Below, piece by piece: positions 1 to 7,229 of a DNA stretch of 18,295 nt. The notes beneath the pieces were generated by a model. It saw nothing but the letters and a program-made list of their open reading frames with translations. It was not told the origin of the DNA and did no database searches. The number at the start of each line of letters is the position of its first letter. Positions within the stretch are counted from its first letter, which is position 1. The position numbers were made by a program, and so were the translations under genes. Origin of the DNA: Bacillota bacterium (GTDB lineage: Bacteria > Bacillota > Dethiobacteria > DTU022); the NCBI GenBank assembly GCA_012797095.1, contig JAAZPS010000119.1:1-18295 (forward strand). The letters are read 5' to 3'.

Positions 1-242
1 CAAGGCGCCCTTTCGATGGGTTCAACCTGGTTGCGCTGGGCTCCCTGTACGGCCTGCTTCGCTTTACCACCGAATTCTTCCGGGAAGCAGACAGCTCACC
101 AGTCTGGTTGGGCCTCTCCCTGGCCCAGCTGTTCAGTCTGGTGCTCAGCCTGTTTTCGACGGCGCTGCTGCTCTATCTGGTGAGAACAGTGCCCGGAAAG
201 AAGACTCCGATCCGCCGAAAGAAAAAAACAAAGAAACGGTGA
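1..242 (+). CDS. lgt: Prolipoprotein diacylglyceryl transferase, C-terminal part
   Basis: The gene enters from the left edge in the frame whose codons start at position 3 and ends with TGA at 240-242, so only about 79 C-terminal residues are seen. They read as the end of Lgt, the membrane enzyme that moves diacylglycerol from phosphatidylglycerol to the lipobox cysteine of prolipoproteins. Family-like features are a GxLYGLLRFTTEFFRE segment, the GLSLAQLFSL segment that corresponds to the usual G-(L/W)-(S/T)-x-(G/A)-Q-x-x-S motif, a last membrane helix (about residues 40-62 of the fragment) and a strongly basic lysine/arginine tail. The next gene encodes a lipoprotein, a natural substrate. The catalytic histidine and arginine region lies outside the window, so the assignment rests on the C-terminus only. 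Confidence 0.75.
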   Translation, partial: RRPFDGFNLVALGSLYGLLRFTTEFFREADSSPVWLGLSLAQLFSLVLSLFSTALLLYLVRTVPGKKTPIRRKKKTKKR

Positions 243-368
243 GGCGGCTGGTTAATGTATGCCGCCTCTCCCGGAATGTTTGCCCGTATTGCTCAATCTG
301 TCATGGCAGCTGCGGGGGCCAGTTTACGGCTGCTCGCTCGATCAATTTTGTTAAAGGGGTAGAAGCGG

Positions 369-1094
369 ATGTCAAGGATAAAAAAGATCATCTTGTTGCT
401 GGTAATAGCGGCAGTACCGCTTGTCCTGAGCGGATGTTTGGAGTTCAAGATGCACCTGACGATCAATCCGAACAGAAGTGCCGATCTGGAGATCAACCTG
501 AGTGCGCCGGAGATGTTGCTGCTCTTGAAACCGGAGCAGAAAGCGGAGCTGGAAAGCTTTTTTAAAGAGAAAAGAGCAGATCTCGCCGCGCAGGGCTTTA
601 CAATCACCGATCCGGACAGGGATGATATTATTGGCTTCAAGGCCGTTAAACGGTTGCGCTCCGCGGAGGAGCTTGCCGAGCTGCGGCTGGCTCGCGATCT
701 CGGTTTGAAGGATGAGCAGATCTTCACCGTGAAGAAAAGTGCACTGACCACAACATATTATCTGAATGCAGATCTTGACCTGAGAGATCTCATCGGGGAG
801 CAGAACAGCGCCTTTGCCCTCCTCTCCAAGATGCGATTCATCCTCACTCTGCCGGTCAAACCTCTGGAGCACAATGCCACCAGCGTGACCGAGGATGAAA
901 GGACGCTGGAATGGGTGCTCTCACCGGCGGAGCCAAACAATCTCCGGCTGGCTGCAAGGGCGCCAAATCTCGCGGCGGTGATTATCGGGATCATCCTCGT
1001 GATCATGGTGCCGGGCTCGATCATAATACTGGTGGTTTACCGCCCCATACTGAAACAGGATCGGTGGCCCCGAGGGAAGGGCAGACTCCGATAG
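369..1094 (+). CDS. LppM/DUF3153-like membrane-anchored lipoprotein
   Basis: A 241-residue protein of unknown function. Residues 1-22 form a lipoprotein signal peptide (basic MSRIKK start, hydrophobic core, lipobox LSGC with the modified cysteine at 23). The following stretch, with a CLEFKMHLTINPNRSADLEI-like beta-rich start, resembles the LppM/DUF3153 family of exported lipoproteins; this is recognition by pattern, not by search. A second hydrophobic segment at about 201-223 is followed by a basic tail, so the protein is held at both ends with the middle domain outside the cytoplasm. The ATG at 369 follows an AAAGGGG-like ribosome site. It starts 126 bases after lgt and may be co-transcribed with it. 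Other reading frames that cross this gene are shadows. Confidence 0.8.
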   Translation: MSRIKKIILLLVIAAVPLVLSGCLEFKMHLTINPNRSADLEINLSAPEMLLLLKPEQKAELESFFKEKRADLAAQGFTITDPDRDDIIGFKAVKRLRSAEELAELRLARDLGLKDEQIFTVKKSALTTTYYLNADLDLRDLIGEQNSAFALLSKMRFILTLPVKPLEHNATSVTEDERTLEWVLSPAEPNNLRLAARAPNLAAVIIGIILVIMVPGSIIILVVYRPILKQDRWPRGKGRLR

Positions 1095-1637
1095 AGCATC
1101 ACCGCCGGTGGACTGTTCTCCTGCCGCCGGCCGGAACCGCTGCCTGCCGGGAAAGTCCGAAGGTGGCGAGCATCCTGGAGCGCGCAGCCCCATCTCGCGG
1201 GCGCAGCTTTTCCTGCTTAAGCCTGGCTGTCTCCTATCATCCTGATGGTGCAGCCCTCCCCTGCCATCCCGGGGGCAAAGTTTTCTCCAATTGCCCTGAT
1301 GATGCAGCCCTCCCTTGCCATCCTGCGGGCGCAGCATTCCCCGGCCAACCTGGTGGTGCAGCCCTTCCCTGTCATCCCGGGATTACAGCATCCCCTGGTC
1401 GCCCTGATGGTGCAGCATTCCCCGGCCAACCTGGTGGTGCAGCCCTTCCCTGTCATCCCGGGGGTACAGCATCCCCGGTCGCCCTGAGGGCGCAGCCTCC
1501 TTGTCATCCTGAGGGCGTAGCCCGAAGGATCTCCGCAATTATTCGTTATGATGCAGCCAAGTGAGCGCGGCCAACAATCACTGCGATTACAGATGAAGCC
1601 TAGCGGCCCTGCTTTAGTCCAGCGGCTGGACGCCGGC
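1095..1637. other. Gene-free interval holding a repeat array
   Basis: No convincing gene lies between the lipoprotein and the MFS transporter gene. Most of the interval is the degenerate tandem repeat described separately (1171-1530). The stretch 1531-1637 has only a short perfect hairpin (GTCCAG, loop CGG, CTGGAC at 1617-1631) just beyond the transporter stop codon, without a T-tract on either strand, so it is a weak terminator candidate. Several frames stay open across the repeats because the 27-bp unit lacks stop codons; none has a ribosome binding site or a recognisable protein. Confidence 0.6.
1171..1530. repeat. Degenerate 27-bp tandem repeat array with terminal palindrome
   Basis: About a dozen imperfect units of roughly 26-28 bp follow one another, built on a core like ATCCTGAnGGnGCAGCC followed by a pyrimidine-rich tail. 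A higher-order period of exactly 81 bp (three units) is visible: the block starting near 1336 recurs near 1417 with few changes. The last unit (1506-1530) is an imperfect palindrome: ATCCT / AGGAT outer arms, tandem G-A mismatches, GGGC / GCCC inner arms and a GTA loop. That unit matches the widespread dispersed element of the form TCATCCTGAG...GAAGGATCT. The first two units (from 1171) are the most decayed. Confidence 0.75.
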
Positions 1638-3026
1638 TCATTCCAACCATTTCTGAACCTCTTTTTCCGGGTAAAAGGAAAAGGCGATAAAACCGGCCAG
1701 GCTGACCACCGCAACCACCAGGATGCTCAGCTGAACCCCGAGAGGGTTGGCGATATCCTTGCCAAAAGCGGAGAGCAGGTAAGTGAAGGTGACGCCAGCC
1801 AGGGCGATGGTAGCTTTAAGCGGGATCGCCCTGGCGCCGAAAAACATCGCTTCGCGGCTCTCTCCGGTCCGGGCCTGCTCGGCGCGGGCCAGATCACCCA
1901 CGGTGGGGTTGATCAGGATGGAAAGGATCGCCAGCGGCAGGCCGCAGAGGGCGATGGCGGCCAGAGAGATAGAGCGGGCCACCGGAGTCATATCGAAGCT
2001 CAGCGGGTAGATCACGGCGGTGGCCGCTGCGAGGATCAGCAGGCCGCCCATGATCACCTTTTTCTTGCCGATTTTTTTTGACAGCAGATTTACCAGGGGG
2101 AAGCTGAGCAGGGCCACCCCGATAGTCAGCCCGGCCAGCACGGTCATATAACTTTGCGGTTGGCGGAAGATCACCACGGCGTAATAGAGCAATCCCAAAG
2201 TGACGATATTCAAAGCAAATTGCAGGAAGATCTCGCCGAGAAGAAAGATGCGGAAGGGCCGTACGGCGAAGGTTCTGGTAAAGGACTCCAGCACGGCGAG
2301 CCGGGAGGGTTTGCCCGGCAGGCAGTGCTTTTTTTCGTCAAAGAAAAGGGTAACCAGGTAGAGGAGAACGGCGGAAAAGATGGTGAATCCCCCCACGGCG
2401 ATCTGGTAGGATCTGCGAATATCCATGCCTGTATTCACCAGGTAAGCCGTGATCTGGGGAAAGAGCACGGTGATGCAGACCATGCCAAGCAAGCCGAACA
2501 GGGCCATATAGGTGGAGATATTGATGCGCAGTCTGGTGGTCTGCCCCAGTTCCGACATCAGCGCCAGAAAGGGATTGACATAGGCGGTAAAGGCGATATA
2601 GAACAGTCCCATCATCAGCGCCAGCCAGAGCCCGTTTGAAAGCGATTCCCGGGCCGGCTGCGGCGGGGTGAAGATGAGAAAGGTGGTCAGCGCCAGGGGC
2701 AGTCCACTGTAAAGCAGGAATACCTTGCGCCGGCCGAGGGGGGAACGGCTGTTGTCGCTCAGGCTGGCAATTACAGGGTCGGCCAGACCGTCAAGAATCC
2801 GCCCCAGCAGCAGGGCCGCCCCGGCGATGGTAATGACACCAAAATAACTTTTTTCAGGGATAAGATTCGGCAGCCCGAGCTCCTTTGGGGGCAGAAAGAA
2901 GAAGACAGCATAAAGGATAATCAGCCTTTCCAGCAGGGTAAAGGCCAGGCTGCCCAGGGAGTAACCGATCTGGTTCAGTAACGGCAAAACTGCCGCACTG
3001 TTTTTCTGCATCGTTTTCTTATTCAT
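1638..3026 (-). CDS. GPH-family (MelB-like) MFS sugar:cation symporter
   Basis: A 462-residue, very hydrophobic protein with about 12 predicted membrane helices, the expected size for the glycoside-pentoside-hexuronide:cation symporter family. The diagnostic stretch after helix 2 is present: GRILDGLADPVIASLSDN at residues 75-92 followed by a GRRK loop, where the aspartates (D79, D83) correspond to the cation-binding region of MelB. It probably imports a glycoside or related sugar with Na+ or H+, but substrate cannot be read from sequence. The ATG at 3024-3026 has no strong ribosome site; a second in-frame ATG five codons later is no better. It is transcribed away from the CapA-like gene and has no sugar-catabolic neighbour, so its role is not informed by context. 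Confidence 0.85.
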   Translation of the reverse strand: MNKKTMQKNSAAVLPLLNQIGYSLGSLAFTLLERLIILYAVFFFLPPKELGLPNLIPEKSYFGVITIAGAALLLGRILDGLADPVIASLSDNSRSPLGRRKVFLLYSGLPLALTTFLIFTPPQPARESLSNGLWLALMMGLFYIAFTAYVNPFLALMSELGQTTRLRINISTYMALFGLLGMVCITVLFPQITAYLVNTGMDIRRSYQIAVGGFTIFSAVLLYLVTLFFDEKKHCLPGKPSRLAVLESFTRTFAVRPFRIFLLGEIFLQFALNIVTLGLLYYAVVIFRQPQSYMTVLAGLTIGVALLSFPLVNLLSKKIGKKKVIMGGLLILAAATAVIYPLSFDMTPVARSISLAAIALCGLPLAILSILINPTVGDLARAEQARTGESREAMFFGARAIPLKATIALAGVTFTYLLSAFGKDIANPLGVQLSILVVAVVSLAGFIAFSFYPEKEVQKWLE

Positions 3027-3103
3027 CTTAATTCGATCCCGATCATATCCTTAAATGGCTATTATGGCAACAATACATCTATTCAAACTAATCCTGCGAG
3101 TGT

Positions 3104-3132
3104 TTGATGCCTTCGATCCGTTGTGGTATCCT
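3104..3132 (+). promoter_or_regulatory. Candidate promoter of the CapA-like gene
   Basis: TTGATG at 3104-3109, a 17-base spacer and TATCCT at 3127-3132 form a moderate sigma-A-type promoter (four of six matches in each box) about 100 bases upstream of the CapA-like start. It sits in the 204-base gap between the divergent transporter and CapA-like genes. Prediction only. Confidence 0.35.
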
Positions 3133-3230
3133 GGGGGACACAACAACCGGGTTGAAAGCGTTTGCTGACCACTGACCAGTCCGGGACCGGCCCCCCAGGC
3201 AGGCCCGGGTCAGTTGAAGGAGGGTGTTTG

Positions 3231-4523
3231 ATGCGCCGCATCTATCCTGTCGCTCTACTTCTTGTTGCGGTTGTGGTGATCCTGGCCGCTGTCAAGCTGG
3301 ATCTGTTTTCCTCGCCCCGCTCTACTCCGGAAGAGCCGCTCCAGGATGGGACCGGGCCCCGTCCGGGAACTGAACCCGATATCCGCACCGCCACCCTGGC
3401 TGCTGTAGGGGGGTTGTACCCCCACCAGGCTGTTTTGAACGAAAATCACCGGAGTGATGGGAAGTATGACTTTTGGCCTTCCTTTGAGTTGATCGCTCCC
3501 TATTTTCAAAAAGTCGATCTGGCCATCCTGACCCTGGAGACGATGCAGGCGGGGCCAGAGGCAGCTCTCTGGGGGGTGTCCGGATATACCGGCCATACGG
3601 AAAAAGGGATTTTGACCTTCAATGCTCCCCTGGAGCTTTCGCATGCGCTGAAAAAGGCCGGGTTCAACCTCTATTCCTTTGCCAACAATCACTGCCTGGA
3701 TCGGGATCTGGAGGGGCTGCAGGCCAGCCTGCGAAACGTGCGCGAACTCGGTTTTCATACCACCGGCGCCTATCTGAGCGCGGAGGAAAGGGAAGCGGTG
3801 GATATAATCGAGATCAACGGGATCAAGGTGGCTTTTATTGCTTATACCTACGGGACCAACTGTATTCCCCTTCGCCAGGGCTGCGAATACGCAGTCAATC
3901 TGGTTCCCTCCTTCGAGAAGATCGATCCCCTGCTTGACGATATCCGGAAGGCCCGCGCTGCCGGCGTGGATCTGATCGCGGTCATGCCTCACTGGGGTGG
4001 GCAGTATATCGATTATCCCTTTGAATGGCAGCGAGAGCTGGCCCGGCAGATGGCTGAGGCCGGCGCGGATATGATCATCGGCGGCCACCCGAAATTTGTG
4101 CAACCCGGTGAGTGGATCGTGCTGCCGGAAAGCGGCGGCGGCACCCGTTCAGTGCCGGTGCTCTATTCCCTCGGGAATTTTTACACGGACCAGCATTACC
4201 CGGTTTGCTCCTCCGACCTGGTGGAATACGGGATGCTGCTATCTCTGGAGCTGACCAAAGATATGGACAGCGGCAGGGCCTGGATCAGCGCGCTGGATTA
4301 CGATATCCACTGGTGCTACCGCGACTGGGGCCACCGCCTGCTCGTTCTTTCCGAAGTCTTCGAAAAAGGTCCCGAAAGGTTCAACCTCAACCGATCCCAG
4401 CTGCAGAGGCTCGAGAGCCGCTACCGGGACAATATCGAGATCATCGAGCGCTACGGTTTTTCCGAAAATAAGCCCGGGGCGGTGGGGGAGAACCGCCGGC
4501 CCGCAAGCAGTTCCTCCGACTGA
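3231..4523 (+). CDS. CapA/YwtB-like metallophosphatase-fold protein
   Basis: A 430-residue protein of the CapA family (poly-gamma-glutamate capsule synthesis protein, calcineurin-like fold). ATG 3231 is chosen because AAGGAGG at 3217-3223 lies 7 bases before it; an upstream in-frame start at 3162 has no such site. Residues 5-22 are a membrane anchor or signal, placing the domain outside the cell. Family motifs are FANNHCLD (150-157), IAYTYGTN (203-210), MPHWGGQY (252-259), GADMIIGGHPKFVQP (278-292) and YSLGNFYTD near the end. The first motif is odd: VGGLYPH (59-65) where the family usually has VGDIMxH, so the expected metal-binding aspartate is a glycine. No capB/capC-like gene is adjacent, so capsule synthesis is not implied. 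Confidence 0.8.
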   Translation: MRRIYPVALLLVAVVVILAAVKLDLFSSPRSTPEEPLQDGTGPRPGTEPDIRTATLAAVGGLYPHQAVLNENHRSDGKYDFWPSFELIAPYFQKVDLAILTLETMQAGPEAALWGVSGYTGHTEKGILTFNAPLELSHALKKAGFNLYSFANNHCLDRDLEGLQASLRNVRELGFHTTGAYLSAEEREAVDIIEINGIKVAFIAYTYGTNCIPLRQGCEYAVNLVPSFEKIDPLLDDIRKARAAGVDLIAVMPHWGGQYIDYPFEWQRELARQMAEAGADMIIGGHPKFVQPGEWIVLPESGGGTRSVPVLYSLGNFYTDQHYPVCSSDLVEYGMLLSLELTKDMDSGRAWISALDYDIHWCYRDWGHRLLVLSEVFEKGPERFNLNRSQLQRLESRYRDNIEIIERYGFSENKPGAVGENRRPASSSSD

Positions 4524-4678
4524 TCTGCTGCCGGATATCTATCCCTGTCTACAAGCAAAAAGGGCAAATATAAAATTAACTTGACGATCTGGACTATTTA
4601 AGCAGGAAGTTAAGAAAAATATTAGAATATTAGAAGTAACAGAGGAGTTTCTTTTCAGGTAGGGCCATCCTGATTGCT

Positions 4679-4702
4679 GGATTGCTCTCCGCAGGGCTGT
4701 CC
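4679..4702 (+). promoter_or_regulatory. Leader hairpin before the molybdopterin genes
   Basis: In the 223-base gap after the CapA-like gene, GGATTGCTC (4679-4687) can pair with GGGCTGTCC (4694-4702), one mismatch and two G-U pairs, loop of six. The upstream part (4550-4640) is A+T-rich with a TTGACG at 4581-4586 but without a good -10 box at 16-18 bases. I see no cofactor-riboswitch core here, so any function of the hairpin is unproven. Confidence 0.25.
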
Positions 4703-4746
4703 GGTATCCATTCCAGGGGTCTCTGATATTTGGCGGGAGGCATAAA

Positions 4747-5772
4747 ATGAAGCTGATACCGGTTGAAAAAGCAGTGGGTACGGTTATCTGTCATGATATG
4801 ACCCAGATAATCCCCGGAGAGTTCAAGGGTAGAAGGTTCAAAAAGGGGGATATTATCAAAAAAGAGGATATCCCGGTATTGCTCTCGATGGGGCGGGAAC
4901 ATATCTATGTATGGGAAAATAAAGAGGGCAGCCTGCATGAAAACGAAGCTGCTGCCAGGCTAAAACAGATCGTCGGCGGGGCAGGGCTGCACTGCACCCC
5001 CATCAGTGAAGGCAAGGTCGTATTCACCGCACGGTACGACGGGCTGCTCAAGGTTGATGCTGGGCTGATGCTGGATCTGAATATGCTTGGCGAGATCATC
5101 GTTTCCACGCTGCACAATAATTTTCCTGTCAAAAAAGGTCAAAGTGTCGGCGGAACCAGGGCCGTACCGCTGCTGATAGATGAAGGTATTATTAAAAAGG
5201 CGGAGGAGATTGCCGGTAACAGAAAGGTACTGCATCTTTTGCCTTACAGGAAACTCAAGGTGGCCCTGGTCACTACGGGAAATGAGATCCACCGGGGAAT
5301 CATCGAGGATCAGTTCGGTCCCCTGTTAAGGGAGAAGATCAGCGCTTTTGGCTCCGAGGTGCTTGGGCAGACCATCGTTCCGGATGATGCAGATGAGATC
5401 TGCAGCGCCATCGAAGGTTACCTCGATGGAGGCGCGGAGATCGTTCTCTGCACCGGTGGGATGTCTGTTGACCCCGATGACCTGACACCCCTGGCCATCA
5501 GGAAGGCGGGGGGAAAGGTGGTCTCCCATGGTGCGCCTGTCCTTCCCGGTTCAACATTTTTGCTGTCCTACCGTGGAGAGGTGCCCATCCTGGGCCTTCC
5601 CGGCGGGATCATCTACTTCAAGACTTCAATTTTCGACCTGATCTTTCCGCGGCTGCTGGCCGGGGAAAGGATCACGGCAAGGGATATCGCCCTCTACGGG
5701 CAGGGCGGTTATTGCCTTGGCTGCAGCGAATGTGTTTATCCGTCATGCAGCTTCGGGAAAGGATGCGCCTGA
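4747..5772 (+). CDS. MoeA-like molybdopterin-binding protein with cysteine-rich tail
   Basis: A 341-residue protein with a molybdopterin-binding (MoCF/MogA-type) domain at about 169-310: KVALVTTGNEIHRG (171-184), TGGMSVDPDD (236-245) and a LPGG loop (284-287), matching the TGDE, TGGVSVG and SGNP sites of MoeA. The N-terminal 160 residues lack the MoeA DGYA motif. The C-terminus carries five cysteines in a C-x2-C-x2-C-x4-C-x5-C pattern (C323, C326, C329, C334, C340), suitable for a metal or iron-sulfur cluster. The ATG follows GGGAGG at 4735-4740. Its stop lies one base before the moeA start, so the pair is almost surely translated together. It probably binds molybdopterin or a precursor in cofactor handling; the exact reaction is unknown. 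Confidence 0.85.
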   Translation: MKLIPVEKAVGTVICHDMTQIIPGEFKGRRFKKGDIIKKEDIPVLLSMGREHIYVWENKEGSLHENEAAARLKQIVGGAGLHCTPISEGKVVFTARYDGLLKVDAGLMLDLNMLGEIIVSTLHNNFPVKKGQSVGGTRAVPLLIDEGIIKKAEEIAGNRKVLHLLPYRKLKVALVTTGNEIHRGIIEDQFGPLLREKISAFGSEVLGQTIVPDDADEICSAIEGYLDGGAEIVLCTGGMSVDPDDLTPLAIRKAGGKVVSHGAPVLPGSTFLLSYRGEVPILGLPGGIIYFKTSIFDLIFPRLLAGERITARDIALYGQGGYCLGCSECVYPSCSFGKGCA

Positions 5773-5773
5773 G

Positions 5774-6991
5774 ATGATTGAATGGATCGAGCTGGAGAAA
5801 GCGAGGCAGCTGATTGCGGAAAGGGGCCGCATTGCCGGCATTGAACAGGTCGGCTTGCTGGAGGCCCATGGAAGGGTGCTGGCGGAAAATATCGAAGCAC
5901 CTATAGATCACCCTTCATTCAACCGTTCGCCGCTGGATGGGTACGCTTTGAGGGCTGAAGATACGGCGGGGGTCTCTCCCGGCAGCCCGGCCGAGCTGGA
6001 GATTATCGATACTATCTATGCCGGAGGGTGTTCGCAGAAAAAGGTGACGGCCGGAACCACGGTCCGCCTGATGACCGGCTCCCCGATACCGGATGGAGCC
6101 GACTGTGTGATCAGGCAGGAAGATGTCCGCGCAGAAAAGGGGCGGATCGAGATCGCCAGCGAGCTGACCCGGTGGGAAAACTACTGTTTCAAGGGTGAAA
6201 GTTTCAAAAAAGGGGAGACCGTTCTTGAGAAGAACGCTCTGCTTGGAGCCGCCGAGATCGGGGTGCTGGCCGGACTCGGTCTTGCCAGGGTGCCAGTCTT
6301 CAGGAAACCGACTGCTGCGGTTATCAGCACCGGCGATGAACTGATCGAGCCGGGGGTGGAGCCGGCGCCCGGGCAGGTCTACAGCAGCAATTACTATACG
6401 GTGGCCTGCCGGTTAAAAGAATGCGGGGTCAATATTGTTTCAACAGGCATAATCGGTGACGACAGGAAGGCTATTCGAGATGCCGTCGCCGAGATGGCAG
6501 GCCGGGTTGATTTCGTGATCACCACCGGGGGGGTCTCGGTCGGAGAGAAGGATCTGATCAAGGAGGTCATGGAGAGTCTCGGCGCAGAGATGATTTTCTG
6601 GCGGGTCAATATCAAACCCGGCTCTCCGGCTTTTTTCAGCGTTTTGAACGGCAAACCGGTGATCAGCCTGTCGGGAAACCCTCTGGCGGCTGCGGTTACC
6701 TTTGAATTGCTTCTCATTCCCTTTATCAGGAAGATCACCGGCAACAGCGCGTCCGGGTTAACCACCCTCCAGGCGGTGCTGCAGAATGATTTCAACAAAA
6801 AGAGCCCGGTCCGGAGAGCGCTTCGCGGGCAGCTAACACAGGATGAGAGTGGCAGAGCGCTGGTCAGAATAATTGATCCGGAGCAATCGCCGGGCAATTT
6901 AAAGGTTGTCTTGGACAGCAATTGTTATATCGATATTGCCGAGGGTTGTTCCGGTCTGAAGCGAGGGGAGCTGGTTCAGGTCATCATTTAA
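5774..6991 (+). CDS. moeA: Molybdopterin molybdenumtransferase MoeA
   Basis: A 405-residue MoeA, close to the usual ~410. MoeA inserts molybdate (or tungstate) into adenylylated molybdopterin to make the metal cofactor in the cytoplasm. Visible motifs are NRSPLDGYAL (50-59; the family DGYA motif), MTGSPIPDGAD (100-110), STGDELIEPG (185-194), TGGVSVGEKD (251-260), KPGSP (281-285) and SGNPLAAA (300-307), plus a C-terminal MoeA domain IV from about 325. ATG 5774 is preferred over an in-frame start at 5717, which would overlap the preceding gene by 56 bases; GGGAAAGGA at 5755-5763 serves as the ribosome site. Being immediately behind the MoeA-like paralogue and upstream of two molybdo/tungsto enzymes fits a cofactor-supply role. 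Confidence 0.93.
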   Translation: MIEWIELEKARQLIAERGRIAGIEQVGLLEAHGRVLAENIEAPIDHPSFNRSPLDGYALRAEDTAGVSPGSPAELEIIDTIYAGGCSQKKVTAGTTVRLMTGSPIPDGADCVIRQEDVRAEKGRIEIASELTRWENYCFKGESFKKGETVLEKNALLGAAEIGVLAGLGLARVPVFRKPTAAVISTGDELIEPGVEPAPGQVYSSNYYTVACRLKECGVNIVSTGIIGDDRKAIRDAVAEMAGRVDFVITTGGVSVGEKDLIKEVMESLGAEMIFWRVNIKPGSPAFFSVLNGKPVISLSGNPLAAAVTFELLLIPFIRKITGNSASGLTTLQAVLQNDFNKKSPVRRALRGQLTQDESGRALVRIIDPEQSPGNLKVVLDSNCYIDIAEGCSGLKRGELVQVII

Positions 6992-7102
6992 CTGCGCCGC
7001 CCGGCTGCGCTAACGATCAGGCAGGGTAATCCTTTTTGAACAGGCTCTGGGAATCTTTCTAAAAATACAGTTTTTTGGCATTATCAATGCGTTTTGTGAG
7101 TA

Positions 7103-7131
7103 TTGACATAAAGGGTATTTATTGATACAAT
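7103..7131 (+). promoter_or_regulatory. Near-consensus sigma-A promoter of the fdnG-fdhE unit
   Basis: TTGACA (7103-7108, perfect), a 17-base spacer and TACAAT (7126-7131, five of six) lie in the A+T-rich gap between moeA and the first formate dehydrogenase. Transcription would begin near 7138, giving a leader of about 90 bases. This implies substantial basal expression of the exported enzyme. No FNR-type TTGAT-N4-ATCAA site is visible. Confidence 0.75.
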
Positions 7132-7229
7132 TTTAAGTATTCGAAGGACGGGCAGGGGGGGTGTTTTGGCGAAATTATGCCAGGTTGATGGAGATAATGG
7201 ATCTCAAATCTTGATAGGAGGGGTTAGGT

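Noticed and set aside
1171..1530. Possible CRISPR array
   Set aside because: The units are contiguous and degenerate with no unique spacers of constant length, and no cas gene is present.
911..1564. Open plus-strand frame with proline/glycine/cysteine-rich nine-residue repeats (also a minus frame at 1217-1714)
   Set aside because: It overlaps the lipoprotein gene and is simply the 27-bp tandem repeat read in frame; there is no ribosome site, and several frames are open at once for the same reason.
3162..3230. Longer N-terminus for the CapA-like protein
   Set aside because: It would place a proline/glycine-rich stretch before the membrane anchor; the ATG at 3231 has a strong AAGGAGG site.
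3255..4103. Minus-strand open frame opposite the CapA-like gene
   Set aside because: Antisense shadow; the plus frame carries clear family motifs and a ribosome site.
4581..4628. TTGACG plus TAGAAT as promoter of the molybdopterin genes
   Set aside because: The distance between the boxes is far too long (about 36 bases), and no good -10 box exists at 16-18 bases.
5717..5773. Longer N-terminus for MoeA
   Set aside because: It overlaps the preceding gene and has no family similarity; the ATG at 5774 is directly after that gene's stop.
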